Notes: generated from the letters alone by a model not told the origin. Positions 44,312 to 53,109 are shown, counted from the stretch's first letter. The stretch: 64,000 nucleotides of DNA from JAJYVT01 sp035534455 (GCA_035534455.1 DATLRV010000048.1:50218-114217), one strand, 5' to 3'. A program made the numbers and translations.

Positions 44312-44427
44312 CGAGTGCCACTCACGAGCGCGGGCATCCGCGCTACCTCGGCCACAGTGACGAGGCCCCGGTACCTGAGTAACGTGCCGACCGGCGGCAC
44401 ATCGCCACACGAATCAGGAGGGAATCC

Positions 44428-44727
44428 ATGGCCGACGTCGTCGTGATCGAGTTCTCAGCGCCGGATGCGGTCCACATCTACAACGAGGTCAACCACATCC
44501 TGGGTTGGGACGGCACTCCCGACTCGGAGCATTGGCCGGCTGGCATGCTCAGCCACGTGGCCGGATCATCGGGCGACAAGTTGGTCGTCGTCGAGGTGTG
44601 GGAGTCGCAAGCGGCCCAAGAGGAGTTCATGCACTCCCAGCTCGGCCCGGCCTTCGCGCAGGCGAAGGTGCCCAACCCCACTCGGGTCGAGTGGTTCAGC
44701 AACGTCGCAGACGTGCATCACCACTGA
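44428..44727 (+). CDS. Small conserved protein, ABM-like dimeric alpha-beta barrel
   Basis: 99 residues; AGGAGGGAATCC leader. The pattern VVVIEFSAPDAVHIYNEVNH, GDKLVVVEVWESQAAQEEFM and LGPAFAQAKVPNPTRVEWF follows the antibiotic-biosynthesis-monooxygenase-like barrel often seen as a small stand-alone protein. It lies between attR and a second tRNA-like fragment. Function unknown. Confidence 0.75.
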   Translation: MADVVVIEFSAPDAVHIYNEVNHILGWDGTPDSEHWPAGMLSHVAGSSGDKLVVVEVWESQAAQEEFMHSQLGPAFAQAKVPNPTRVEWFSNVADVHHH

Positions 44728-44766
44728 GCTGCTGCAGCCACTGAGCTGCTGCAGCCAATGAGCTGC
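44723..44766. repeat. 17-bp direct repeat after the ABM-like gene
   Basis: Two and a half copies of actgagctgctgcagcc. Each unit contains the palindrome gctgcagc, so the array may fold as small hairpins. It begins at the stop codon of the ABM-like gene. Confidence 0.6.
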
Positions 44767-45128
44767 ACCGTCGCAGAGGCCCGCTCGCTCCCTTTCGGAG
44801 TTGTGGCCGTCTCGCGGACGCGCGCCCACTCGGCGATCTCCTCAGCCAGCGTCTCCGTGAACCGCGAGCCATCCGCCACACGCCCTGCCCTGCCCCGGCT
44901 CGAATCCGGGCAGCCCGACCCGGATAGGCCCACTTCGCGGTCTCGGCCGCCCGCCGCGCTCCACGTCCGCGTCGACGCACGCGCACGGGTTCACCCAGTT
45001 CACCTTCGGTCCCCAGAGTTCACCTTTCGGACACCTTCATGTTCCGGTCAGGTCACGGTCGATCGGTATAAACGGCGTAGCGGGATCGCGCGACGAACGA
45101 CCGAGTTTCGACCACGAGGGAGAGGTCT
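44767..45128. other. Gene-free stretch before the MFS transporter, with a tRNA 3'-end-like fragment
   Basis: Contains at 44893-44920 a 28-base stretch, ccccggctcgaatccgggca followed by gcccgacc, which differs from the tRNA-Pro 3' end by two bases in the T-loop. The rest has no recognised gene and should hold the MFS promoter. Confidence 0.6.
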
Positions 45129-46613
45129 GTGAGCACCCTGGACGCCGCACTGGACGACGCACCGCTCAGCCGTTTCCATACCCGGGCGATCGTCACGGCG
45201 GGCATGGGGTTCTTCACCGACGCCTACGACCTCTTCATCATCGGCACGGCGACCACGATGATCGCCAGGCAGTGGAACCTGTCCTCGTCCGAGACGGGCC
45301 TCGTCAACTCGATCACCCTCATCTCCGCCTTCGTCGGGGCATTCGTGTTCGGCCGGATCGCCGACGTCCTCGGGCGCAAGAAGGTCTACGGGCTCGAGGC
45401 CGCCCTCATGGTGGGGGGTGCCGTGGCATCCGCCTTCGCGCCCGACCTTGTCGCCCTCCTCATCTTCCGCTTCGTCCTCGGACTCGGGGTGGGCGGCGAC
45501 TACCCGATGTCGGCTGTCCTGATGAGCGAGTTCTCGAACCGCAACAACCGCGGGAAGCTCGTGGGTCTCGTGTTCTCGATGCAGGCGCTCGGCACCGTGA
45601 CCGGCTATGTGGCAGGGCTGGCGCTCCTCGGGGCAGGAGTCCCCAGCGGCATCGCGTGGCGTCTTCTGCTCGGGTTGGGAGCCATCCCCGCGGCGGCGGT
45701 CATCGTCCTGCGGCGGCGAATGCCCGAGTCGCCCCGCTATCTCGCCCATGTCCAAGGCCGAGGCAGCGACGCGGCGGCGGCGGCCAGCTCATTCTCCGAC
45801 GGCACCATCACCGCCGTCGCCGGCCCCGACGGCAAGGGTCGGCGCCTGTCGCTGTGGGAGTTCCTCTCGGACCGTCGTTACCTGACCATCCTTCTCGGGA
45901 CGGCGGGAAGCTGGTTCCTCTTCGACTACGCCTACTACGGCAACTCCGTCTCGGCACCGCTCATCGTGAGCGGCGTGCTCGGGGCAAAGGCGTCGACAGA
46001 CCTGATCCACGTGCTCGCGCTGCAGCTCATCGTGTTCACCGTGGCGGCGGTCCCGGGCTACTTCCTCGCCGCCTTCACGATGGACCGCATCGGCCACCGG
46101 AGGCTGCAGCTGATCGGGTTCCCCCTGATGGGGCTGGCGTTCCTCCTGATCGGGGTCGTGCCGGGGATCACGACGGCGATCGTGCCCTTCCTGATCCTCT
46201 TCGGCGCCAGCTACTTCTTCTCCGAATTCGGGCCGAACACCACCACCTTCGTCCTGCCCTGCGAGGTGTTCCCGACGAGCGCCCGCACGACCGGTCACGG
46301 CATCTCGGCCGGGTTCGCCAAGGTCGGGGCGTTCCTCGGCGTCTACCTCCTGCCGATCATCAAAGCCCACTTCAGCACCGCCGGTGCGATGCGGCTCTTC
46401 GCCCTCTTCGCACTGGCCGGCACGTTCCTCACCCTCCTCGTTCCTGAAGGCGCCCGGCGCAGCCTGGACGACCTCTCGCCGGAAGACGTGGTGGCCAGCG
46501 CAGAGGAGATCGTGGCGACGAGCGGACCCGAGGTGCCGGCCGATGCGGACGGCTCGCGCCCGACCGACGACGTCGAGGGCCTCGAGGAGCGGGAACCACT
46601 GCCGGCAACTTGA
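45129..46613 (+). CDS. MFS transporter, phosphate:H+ symporter type
   Basis: 494 residues, 12 helices, GTG start after GGGAGAGGTCT. Motifs: FFTDAYDLFIIGTATTMIA, FGRIADVLGRKKVYGLEA, GLGVGGDYPMSAVLMSEFSN (the PHS-family signature), FGPNTTTFVLPCEVFPTSA and ARTTGHGISAGFAKVGAFLG. It probably imports phosphate or a related organic ion with protons. Acidic disordered tail of ~50 residues. It is 150 bases upstream of the selenium operon; cotranscription is uncertain. Confidence 0.9.
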   Translation: MSTLDAALDDAPLSRFHTRAIVTAGMGFFTDAYDLFIIGTATTMIARQWNLSSSETGLVNSITLISAFVGAFVFGRIADVLGRKKVYGLEAALMVGGAVASAFAPDLVALLIFRFVLGLGVGGDYPMSAVLMSEFSNRNNRGKLVGLVFSMQALGTVTGYVAGLALLGAGVPSGIAWRLLLGLGAIPAAAVIVLRRRMPESPRYLAHVQGRGSDAAAAASSFSDGTITAVAGPDGKGRRLSLWEFLSDRRYLTILLGTAGSWFLFDYAYYGNSVSAPLIVSGVLGAKASTDLIHVLALQLIVFTVAAVPGYFLAAFTMDRIGHRRLQLIGFPLMGLAFLLIGVVPGITTAIVPFLILFGASYFFSEFGPNTTTFVLPCEVFPTSARTTGHGISAGFAKVGAFLGVYLLPIIKAHFSTAGAMRLFALFALAGTFLTLLVPEGARRSLDDLSPEDVVASAEEIVATSGPEVPADADGSRPTDDVEGLEEREPLPAT

Positions 46614-46763
46614 GCGGTTGTGGTGGGCGTGCCCCCGGCGCAGCCCGCGGGTACGCGGTGGACGCTCCGGCACCAAGGGTCGGTAATGTTGCCGGGGCCG
46701 ATGGCCTCCGCGCGCTTCTCCGTGACGACGTGGCGTGCCCCCTCCCCTGCGTGGCCCCCTGAC

Positions 46764-47465
46764 GTGACGACGGAACTGCTCTACCTGCGCGACGCCTACC
46801 TGCGGGAGGTCAGAGCTCTCGTCACGGGAGCGGACGGGAGCCGGGTGACGCTCGATCGGACCGTCTTCTACCCGACGGGCGGGGGTCAGCCGCACGACAC
46901 CGGCTCGCTCGGCGCGGCGCGCGTCGTGGACGTGCGCAAAGAGGGCGGTGAGGTCTGGCACCTCCTCGAAGGGCCGGTTCCCGAGGTCGGCGCGTCCGTC
47001 GACAGCCGCCTGGACTGGGATCGGCGTCACGCGCTGATGCGGACGCACACGGCCCTCCACGTCCTGAGCGGGGTCATTTGGCACGAATGGGGCAAAGCGG
47101 TGACCGGCGGGAACATGGAGCCGCTCGCAGCGCGGATGGACTTCGAGTTCGACCCGCTCCCCGACGGCTTCGGTGCCGTCGTCGAAGCCCGGGTGAACGA
47201 GGAGCTGGCTGCGGCGCGGCCCATCGAGGTGCGGTTCGTCGACCGCGGCACGGCGCTCGCGGACGAGGACCTGATCAGGACGAAGGTGAACCTCGTTCCC
47301 GAGTCGGTGACCGAATTGCGAGTGGTGGACATCGTCGGCCTCGACAAGCAGGCGGACGGCGGTACGCACGTGCGACGCACCGACGAGGTCGGACGCGTCC
47401 GGGTCGTCAAGACCGAGTCGAAGGGGAAAGCGAACAAGCGCATCCGCATCGAGGTGCTGGACTGA
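46764..47465 (+). CDS. Alanyl-tRNA editing protein (AlaX family)
   Basis: 233 residues from GTG at 46764 (VTTELLYLRDAYLREV). Conserved: RTVFYPTGGGQPHDTGSLG, HALMRTHTALHVLSGVIW (HxxxH metal pair), and QADGGTHVRRTDEVGRV (histidine ligand; the usual preceding cysteine is Asp). The family hydrolyses mischarged Ser-tRNA(Ala) or Gly-tRNA(Ala). The stop overlaps the selB ATG by one base, so it is in the sel operon; whether it also edits Ser on tRNA-Sec is unknown. Confidence 0.9.
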   Translation: MTTELLYLRDAYLREVRALVTGADGSRVTLDRTVFYPTGGGQPHDTGSLGAARVVDVRKEGGEVWHLLEGPVPEVGASVDSRLDWDRRHALMRTHTALHVLSGVIWHEWGKAVTGGNMEPLAARMDFEFDPLPDGFGAVVEARVNEELAAARPIEVRFVDRGTALADEDLIRTKVNLVPESVTELRVVDIVGLDKQADGGTHVRRTDEVGRVRVVKTESKGKANKRIRIEVLD

Positions 47466-49417
47466 TGGCGCAGGGCGCTCCCGGCACCACGGCGGGCACC
47501 ACGCCGCCGTCTCGTGTCGTGGTCACCGCCGGTCACGTCGACCACGGCAAGTCGACGCTCGTCGAGGCGCTGACCGGCGTCCACCCCGACCGTCTCGAGG
47601 AGGAGCGCCGCCGCGGTCTCACCATCGACCTCGGGTTCGCGTCGACGCTCCTCCCCTCTGGGATCGAGGTGGGGATCGTCGACGTCCCGGGCCACGTCCG
47701 CTTCTTGAAGAACATGGTCGCCGGCGTGGGCGCGGTGGACGCGACGCTGTTCGTCGTCGCCGCGTCCGAGGGGTGGAAGCCGCAGACCGAGGACCACCTC
47801 CGCATCCTCGACGTCGTCGGCATCCGCCACGGCGTGATCGCGCTGACCCATGCAGCGACCGTCGATGCGGCGCGCCTCGAGCGGGCCCGCAACGAGATCG
47901 ACACCCGCGTGGCGGGCACGTTCCTCGAGGGCGCCCCGATCGTGGCCGTGGACGTGCCCGCGAGTGCGGGGATCGAGGGTCCCGCCGGGCTCCGTGCGGT
48001 GCTCGACGCGATGGTCGGCGCGCTGCCCCCGGCGCCGGACCGGGGACGCCCCCGGCTGTGGATCGACCGGTCGTTCGCGATCCGGGGGGCCGGAGCCGTC
48101 GTGACGGGCACCCTGGCGGGGGGACGTGTGTCCGTCGGAGACCACCTCGACATCGTCTCGTCGGCGACCACCGAACCCCTGCCGGTGCGCGTGCGCGGCC
48201 TCGAGAGCTACGGACGGCACCTTACGTCCGCCGAGCCCGGGCGCCGTCTCGCCGTGAACCTCGCGGGCGTGGACCGTCGCGCCGTGGCGCGCGGCGCCGC
48301 GCTCGTACACGCGCGCCAGTGGCACCGCTGCAGTGTCGCCGACGCCGAGCTCACGACCCATCCGAAGCTCGGACATCCCGTCTCGGCGCGCGGCGCCTAC
48401 CTCGCGCATCTCGGCACGGGTGAGCAGGCGGTGCGTGTCCGGATCCTCGGGCGCGCTGGGGAGCTCCCCGCGGGGTCGCGTGGGAAGGTGCGGTTGTGGC
48501 TCACCGCACCCCTGCCCCTGGTGCCCGGCGACCGGTTCGTCCTCCGCGACGCCGGGCGCAAGGAGGTGGTCGGCGGCGGGACGCTGCTCGACGTCGCCCC
48601 CGTCCTCCCGGTCTCGAGGGCCGATCCGACCGTGTCGGTCGCACGCGTCGTGGCAGAGCGTGGCTGGGTTCCGGCGGACGAGCTCGAGCGGCTCACCGGA
48701 ACCACCGCGACCCCGACGGTCGGCAGTTGGGTGGTCGACCCCGCGGCCGTCGAGCGCGCGCAGGCCTCTGTCGCGGCACGGGTCCGGGACGCCGGCGCGT
48801 CGGGGCTCGACCTCTCCTTGCTCGACGAACGCGACCGCGCCATCGCGAGGACCCTTTCCGACCTCACCGTGACGCACGGCATCGCCCGTGTCGCACGAGC
48901 ATCCGGTACCGGCGCGACCGCGACGGCCGTCATCGCCGAAGAGCCGCTCGGCGCCGCGACGGACGCGTCGGCGCCCACCCGCCCGGGCGCCGCTTGTGCG
49001 ACCAGTGCCGGCGGCGCCGGCGACGACGCGGACCTGCTCGACCACCCGTACCTCGCGGCGCTCCGTGCCGCACCGTTCGACCCGCCTCCCCCGACGGATG
49101 TCGCGCGCAACGACCTGCGGCGGCTGGTCCGCAGCGGTCTCGTCGTCGAGACGAACGGGCTCTGGTTCGCCGCGAGCGTCGTCGAGGACGCCGCCGCGCG
49201 CATCGCGGCGCTGCTCGTCCAGCAGCCGCAGGGCGTTCGGGTGTCGGACGTGCGAGACCTGCTCGGCGCGTCCCGGCGGACGGTTCTCCCGCTGCTCTCG
49301 CACCTCGACGGGGCAGGTCTCACCCGGCGCGACGGGGACCTCCGGACGGCCGGCCCGAAGCTCGGGCCACTCCCCACCGGGTCCGCCGGAGAGGGGCAGG
49401 AGAGGAGTGCACGGTGA
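47465..49417 (+). CDS. selB: Selenocysteine-specific elongation factor
   Basis: 650 residues. GTPase domain: VVVTAGHVDHGKSTLVEAL, RRRGLTIDLGFA, VGIVDVPGHVRFLKNMVAG. The base-specificity motif that normally reads (N/T)KxD appears as VIALTHAATVD, lacking both Lys and Asp. Domains 2-3 follow (DRSFAIRGAGAVVTGTLAGG), then winged-helix repeats that bind SECIS RNA (LLGASRRTVLPLLSHLDGAG). It delivers Sec-tRNA to UGA codons on the ribosome. It overlaps alaX upstream and selD downstream. Confidence 0.93.
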   Translation: MAQGAPGTTAGTTPPSRVVVTAGHVDHGKSTLVEALTGVHPDRLEEERRRGLTIDLGFASTLLPSGIEVGIVDVPGHVRFLKNMVAGVGAVDATLFVVAASEGWKPQTEDHLRILDVVGIRHGVIALTHAATVDAARLERARNEIDTRVAGTFLEGAPIVAVDVPASAGIEGPAGLRAVLDAMVGALPPAPDRGRPRLWIDRSFAIRGAGAVVTGTLAGGRVSVGDHLDIVSSATTEPLPVRVRGLESYGRHLTSAEPGRRLAVNLAGVDRRAVARGAALVHARQWHRCSVADAELTTHPKLGHPVSARGAYLAHLGTGEQAVRVRILGRAGELPAGSRGKVRLWLTAPLPLVPGDRFVLRDAGRKEVVGGGTLLDVAPVLPVSRADPTVSVARVVAERGWVPADELERLTGTTATPTVGSWVVDPAAVERAQASVAARVRDAGASGLDLSLLDERDRAIARTLSDLTVTHGIARVARASGTGATATAVIAEEPLGAATDASAPTRPGAACATSAGGAGDDADLLDHPYLAALRAAPFDPPPPTDVARNDLRRLVRSGLVVETNGLWFAASVVEDAAARIAALLVQQPQGVRVSDVRDLLGASRRTVLPLLSHLDGAGLTRRDGDLRTAGPKLGPLPTGSAGEGQERSAR

Positions 49418-50466
49418 CCGAAACCGAACCAGCGAGCGGAGTCCCCACGGACGCGTCGAGTCGCGCCGCGCCGGTCGACTTGACGGAGTGGACGAGCTGC
49501 GGCGGCTGCGCGGCGAAGTGGGGGGCGGGGCCGCTCGACTCGCTGCTCGCGACGCTCGCGTCGCAGATCGCAGACCCAGCGCTCCTCGTCGGGCTCGCCA
49601 GCTTCGACGACGCGGCCGTGCTGGCGCTCACCGACGGGCTCGCCCTCGTGTCGACGACGGACTTCTTCCCGCCGATGGTTGCAGATCCTTCGGACTACGG
49701 GGCGATCGCGGCCGCCAACGCCTGCAGCGATGTGTTCGCTATGGGCGGGCGCGTCGTCCTGGCGCTGAACATCGCCGCGTTTCCCGAGCACCTGCCGCAC
49801 CACGTGATCGACGCGATCGTGTCGTCGGCGGCAGCCGTCGTCGCCGAGGCGGGAGGTGTCGTGGCCGGCGGCCACACGATCCGCTCCGCCGAGCCGATCT
49901 TCGGCCTCGCGGTCCAGGGGCTCGTGCACCCGGATCGCATCCTCACCAAAGGTGCGGCGCAGGCCGGCCAAATCGTTGTCCTCTCCAAGCGCCTCGGGAC
50001 CGGCATCGTCCTCCAGGACGGTGCGGAGGACGAGCGACGGGCGACGGTGGCCGGCATGCGGAGACTCAACAAAGAGGCGTCGCACGCCCTGCAGGAGCTC
50101 GGCGACGCCGTCGGTGCGGTGACCGACGTGACCGGGTTCGGCCTCCTTGGCCACGGCTGGGAAGTCGCGGACCGGTCCGGCGTCCGCCTGGTGCTCGATG
50201 CCGACGCGCTCCCGCTCTACCCCGGTGCAATCGAGGCCGCCGCACGTGGCGTGCGTACGGGCGGCGATCGGCGAAACCGCGAGCACCTCGTCGGGCGCGT
50301 GGAGTCGTCGGCGACAGCCGCGCGGGAGGCGCTCGCCTACGACCCGCAGACCTCGGGCGGACTGCTCGCGACGGTCGACCCCGACGCCGTCCGCGCCCTC
50401 GCTGACGACGGGTTCGTCGTGATCGGCCGCGTCGAGGACGGTCCCGCGGGGGTGCTCCTCGCGTGA
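49414..50466 (+). CDS. selD: Selenide, water dikinase (selenophosphate synthetase)
   Basis: 350 residues. GTG start in the selB stop (GTGA). Active site TSCGGCAAKWGAG with Cys in place of the Sec found in some SelD, and the catalytic Lys. Other AIR-synthase fold motifs: STTDFFPPMVADPSDYGAIA, ANACSDVFAMGG, GGHTIRSAEPIFGLAVQG, DVTGFGLLGHGWEVA, YDPQTSGGLLATV. It makes selenophosphate from selenide and ATP for SelA and for tRNA 2-selenouridine. Confidence 0.95.
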   Translation: MTETEPASGVPTDASSRAAPVDLTEWTSCGGCAAKWGAGPLDSLLATLASQIADPALLVGLASFDDAAVLALTDGLALVSTTDFFPPMVADPSDYGAIAAANACSDVFAMGGRVVLALNIAAFPEHLPHHVIDAIVSSAAAVVAEAGGVVAGGHTIRSAEPIFGLAVQGLVHPDRILTKGAAQAGQIVVLSKRLGTGIVLQDGAEDERRATVAGMRRLNKEASHALQELGDAVGAVTDVTGFGLLGHGWEVADRSGVRLVLDADALPLYPGAIEAAARGVRTGGDRRNREHLVGRVESSATAAREALAYDPQTSGGLLATVDPDAVRALADDGFVVIGRVEDGPAGVLLA

Positions 50467-51779
50467 CGGAGACCGCAGCTGGCACCGGCGCGACGGGCGC
50501 ACCGCTTCCTCGACCTCCCTCGGTGGACGCGCTGGCGCGCTCGCTCGCGTCGACCGGCCTGCCTCACCCCGTCCTCGTCGACGCGGCACGCGACGCCATT
50601 GCCACGGGTGACCCGACGACCGCCACGACACGCGCCGAGCGGTTCGCGACGACGCTCCTGCGACCGGTGATCAACGCGACGGGAGTGCTGCTCCACACCA
50701 ACCTGGGCCGGGCGCCGGTCGCCGTCGCACGCCGGGCCGAGCCCGCCCGCTACGCCAACGTCGAGCTCGATCTCGGCACGGGACGCCGGGGGTCGAGGAG
50801 CGACCACGCCGCCCGTCTGCTGGCGCTGGCCGCAGGAGCCGAGGCCGCCCTTGTGGTGAACAACGGCGCTTCGGCGGTGCTCCTCGCGCTCAGCGCGCTC
50901 GCCACGGGCACCCGTGTCCCGGTGAGCCGGGGTGAGCTGGTCGAGATCGGCGGCGGCTTCCGAATCCCCGAGGTCCTCGCGGCATCCGGAGCGACGCTCG
51001 TCGAGGTCGGGACGACGAACCGGACCCGCCTCTCCGACTACCGCAGGGTGCTCGACCGCGAGGCGGCAGCGGTCGGGGTCTTTTTGAAGGTGCACCGCTC
51101 CAACTACCAGATGGTGGGGTTCACCGAAGAGGTGACGGTGCGCGAGCTCGCCACGCTCGGACGCCCTGTGCTCTTCGACATCGGATCGGGCCTCCTGGAC
51201 GAAACCACGCCGTGGCTCCGCGGGGGCGCGCCGGTGTGGCTCCGCGGTGAGCCCGCGGCGCGTCAGGCACTCGAAGATGGCGCGGACCTGGTCACGTTCT
51301 CCGGGGACAAGCTGCTCGGCGGCCCGCAGGCCGGTGTGATCGCCGGGCGACGCGACCTCGTGCAGGCATGTGCACGCCACCCCCTCGCCCGGGCGCTCCG
51401 CCCGGGCGGCCTCGTCCTCGAGGTGCTCCAGGACACGGCGCTCGCCTACCTGCGCCGCGACGGCGACGCGATCGCGTTCTGGCGCATGGCCCAAGTCCCC
51501 GTCGACGAGCTCAGCCGGCGTGCGGCGGCGCTCGGTGTCGGCGAGGTGGTGCGGTGCCGATCGGTCCCCGGTGGCGGCACGCTCCCGGGGCTCGAGATCG
51601 ACTCCGCGGGGATCGTGCTCCCCGGTGACCACACCGCGGCGCTGCGGCGGGGCCGGCTCCCGGTGGTCGCCAGGGTCCACGAGGGGCGCACGATCTGCGA
51701 CCTGCGGACGGTGGACCCCGAAGACGACCGTGTCGTTGCGAACGCTGCGCGCGCCGCGCTGGGCGCGGACACGCCCTGA
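50463..51779 (+). CDS. selA: L-seryl-tRNA(Sec) selenium transferase
   Basis: 438 residues; GTG start overlapping the selD stop. PLP fold type I: RPVINATGVLLHTNLGRAP, ARYANVELDLGTGRRGSR, GAEAALVVNNGASAVLLAL, SRGELVEIGGGFRIPEVL, VHRSNYQMVGFTE, and the PLP-lysine in VTFSGDKLLGGPQAGVIAG. It converts Ser-tRNA-Sec to Sec-tRNA-Sec. Last gene of the alaX-selB-selD-selA operon. No tRNA-Sec gene is seen next to it. Confidence 0.95.
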   Translation: MTETAAGTGATGAPLPRPPSVDALARSLASTGLPHPVLVDAARDAIATGDPTTATTRAERFATTLLRPVINATGVLLHTNLGRAPVAVARRAEPARYANVELDLGTGRRGSRSDHAARLLALAAGAEAALVVNNGASAVLLALSALATGTRVPVSRGELVEIGGGFRIPEVLAASGATLVEVGTTNRTRLSDYRRVLDREAAAVGVFLKVHRSNYQMVGFTEEVTVRELATLGRPVLFDIGSGLLDETTPWLRGGAPVWLRGEPAARQALEDGADLVTFSGDKLLGGPQAGVIAGRRDLVQACARHPLARALRPGGLVLEVLQDTALAYLRRDGDAIAFWRMAQVPVDELSRRAAALGVGEVVRCRSVPGGGTLPGLEIDSAGIVLPGDHTAALRRGRLPVVARVHEGRTICDLRTVDPEDDRVVANAARAALGADTP

Positions 51780-51834
51780 TCCCGAGCCGACGGGGCGCGG
51801 ACCGGCGACGCCGTGCGAAGGACCTCTGCCGCCG

Positions 51835-52419
51835 TCAGCGCGACCGCCGCCGCGCCGCACGGCGCAGGACGTCGCTGTAGACCTCGATCCCCTCGCGGCT
51901 GAGCCGCGCCTCCGGGCCGGACGCGATCGCGACCCGCTCCGGCACCACGCCCCAGATGGGGATGTGCTCGGACTCCCACCAGGCAACGGTCTGGTCGAGG
52001 TCGTGGGTGCCGAGACGGGCCGCGCAGACGACGACCCCGAAGGGGGTCTTGGACGGCACCATCTCGACGGTCGCGACCACTCGGGAGAACTCGACGCCAC
52101 CGGCGCGGGTGGGGATCACGACCGCGTCGGCGCGTTCGATGGCGGCACGCACGATCCGCTCGTCGCCGGGCGGGGTGTCGACCACCGCGAGCCCGTCGTG
52201 CCCGGCCATCGCCCGCGCCACGGTCCGTTCCGAGGGCGCCTCTGCCAACTCCACGCCGTCAACCGGACGAGCCTCGAGCCACTCCGCGGACGACGCCTGC
52301 CGGTCCGAGTCGACCAGCACGACCGGATCGAACCCTCGCTCGACGGCGGAGGCGGCGAGGTACACGGCGGTGGTGGTCTTGCCCACCCCGCCCTTCACGT
52401 TGCTCACGACGATGTTCAT
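51835..52419 (-). CDS. Orphan ParA-family ATPase
   Basis: 194 residues: MNIVVSNVKGGVGKTTTAVY (deviant Walker A), VVLVDSDRQASSAEWLEA, GLAVVDTPPGDERIVRAAI, ADAVVIPTRAGGVEFSRV. The size matches small ParA proteins of type Ib plasmid partition or cargo-positioning systems. No ParB gene is adjacent. The divergent intergenic region carries 15-bp iterons. Not the chromosomal parA, which is longer and sits near the origin. Confidence 0.9.
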   Translation of the reverse strand: MNIVVSNVKGGVGKTTTAVYLAASAVERGFDPVVLVDSDRQASSAEWLEARPVDGVELAEAPSERTVARAMAGHDGLAVVDTPPGDERIVRAAIERADAVVIPTRAGGVEFSRVVATVEMVPSKTPFGVVVCAARLGTHDLDQTVAWWESEHIPIWGVVPERVAIASGPEARLSREGIEVYSDVLRRAARRRSR

Positions 52420-52517
52420 GTGACGACCTCATCCGCCCAGCTTCGGCGAGGCGAGCAGGGGCGAGTGTGGCGCGCGTGGCCCGGCCGTGTCCAGCCGACC
52501 CGTGGACGGTGCTCTCG

Positions 52518-52592
52518 CCGTTTCCTGGAACACCGTTTCCTGGAACACCGTTTCCTCAAGCCCCGGTTCCTGAACCCCCCGTTTTCTGAACC
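52518..52592. repeat. Five 15-bp iterons upstream of parA
   Basis: Five direct units of the ccgtttcctggaaca type at exactly 15-base spacing (52518, 52533, 52548, 52563, 52578), the last two diverged (ccggttcctgaaccc, cccgttttctgaacc). Each unit has a short inverted symmetry, perfect in GGTTC-CT-GAACC. They lie 99 bases from the parA start and could be a centromere-like or operator array. Confidence 0.7.
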
Positions 52593-52651
52593 GTCCCGGC
52601 GGGTAGCCACATGGCGGCGGCGGAGTCCTGGAAACTGCAACGGAGGTGCAT

Positions 52652-52906
52652 ATGATCGGCGGATTCGTAGCAAGCCTGGTCGTCTTCGCGGTCGGCGCCA
52701 TCCTCGACTTCGCGGTGACCGTCAGCCCATATCAGCACGGGTTCGACATCCGCACGGTCGGGTTGATCCTCATGATCGTCGGCGCGATCGCCGGAATCAT
52801 CTGCCTGGCGGCCCTGGCCGTGGGCGGAGGCGGGTGGCGGCGCCACCGGTCGGTCGTCGACGACGGCCGGGGCAACGTCGTCCGTCGGGAGGACACCTAC
52901 ATCTGA
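52652..52906 (+). CDS. Small two-helix membrane protein (DUF6458-like)
   Basis: 84 residues from ATG at 52652 with CGGAGG at five-base spacing. Two membrane helices (FVASLVVFAVGAILDFAV and TVGLILMIVGAIAGIICL), then a basic tail HRSVVDDGRGNVVRREDTYI with the RR-VVxRED type ending of this actinobacterial family. Function unknown. It is divergent from parA. Confidence 0.82.
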   Translation: MIGGFVASLVVFAVGAILDFAVTVSPYQHGFDIRTVGLILMIVGAIAGIICLAALAVGGGGWRRHRSVVDDGRGNVVRREDTYI

Positions 52907-52921
52907 CGAGTTCCTCGGCGG

Positions 52922-52966
52922 TGGTACCGCGGACGACTTGGTTGACAGGGGCCGTCCGCGGTACCA
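52922..52966. promoter_or_regulatory. 14-bp perfect inverted repeat enclosing a TTGACA box
   Basis: Arms TGGTACCGCGGACG (52922-52935) and CGTCCGCGGTACCA (52953-52966), with a 17-base spacer that contains TTGACA (52942-52947). It follows the small membrane protein gene and precedes the LLM oxidoreductase. Either an operator overlapping a promoter (-10 candidates TACCAT or CATCTT) or a terminator stem; no T-tract follows, which favours the operator. Confidence 0.6.
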
Positions 52967-53109
52967 TCTTGCCAACGGCGTGCGGGAACCGGAGGGGCAG
53001 CACCGGATGAGCGGTGGCCGGGCCGGCGGACGCGCCCGGCACCCTCTTCCCATCCTGGATCCGCGCGGGAGCGGCCGCGTCGGTTGCAGCCCCGGGTAGC
53101 GTCAGCGAG

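Noticed and set aside
46614..46763. Possible tRNA-Sec (selC) before alaX
   Set aside because: No 8-bp acceptor stem, TCA anticodon arm or long variable arm can be folded here or in the gaps near selA.
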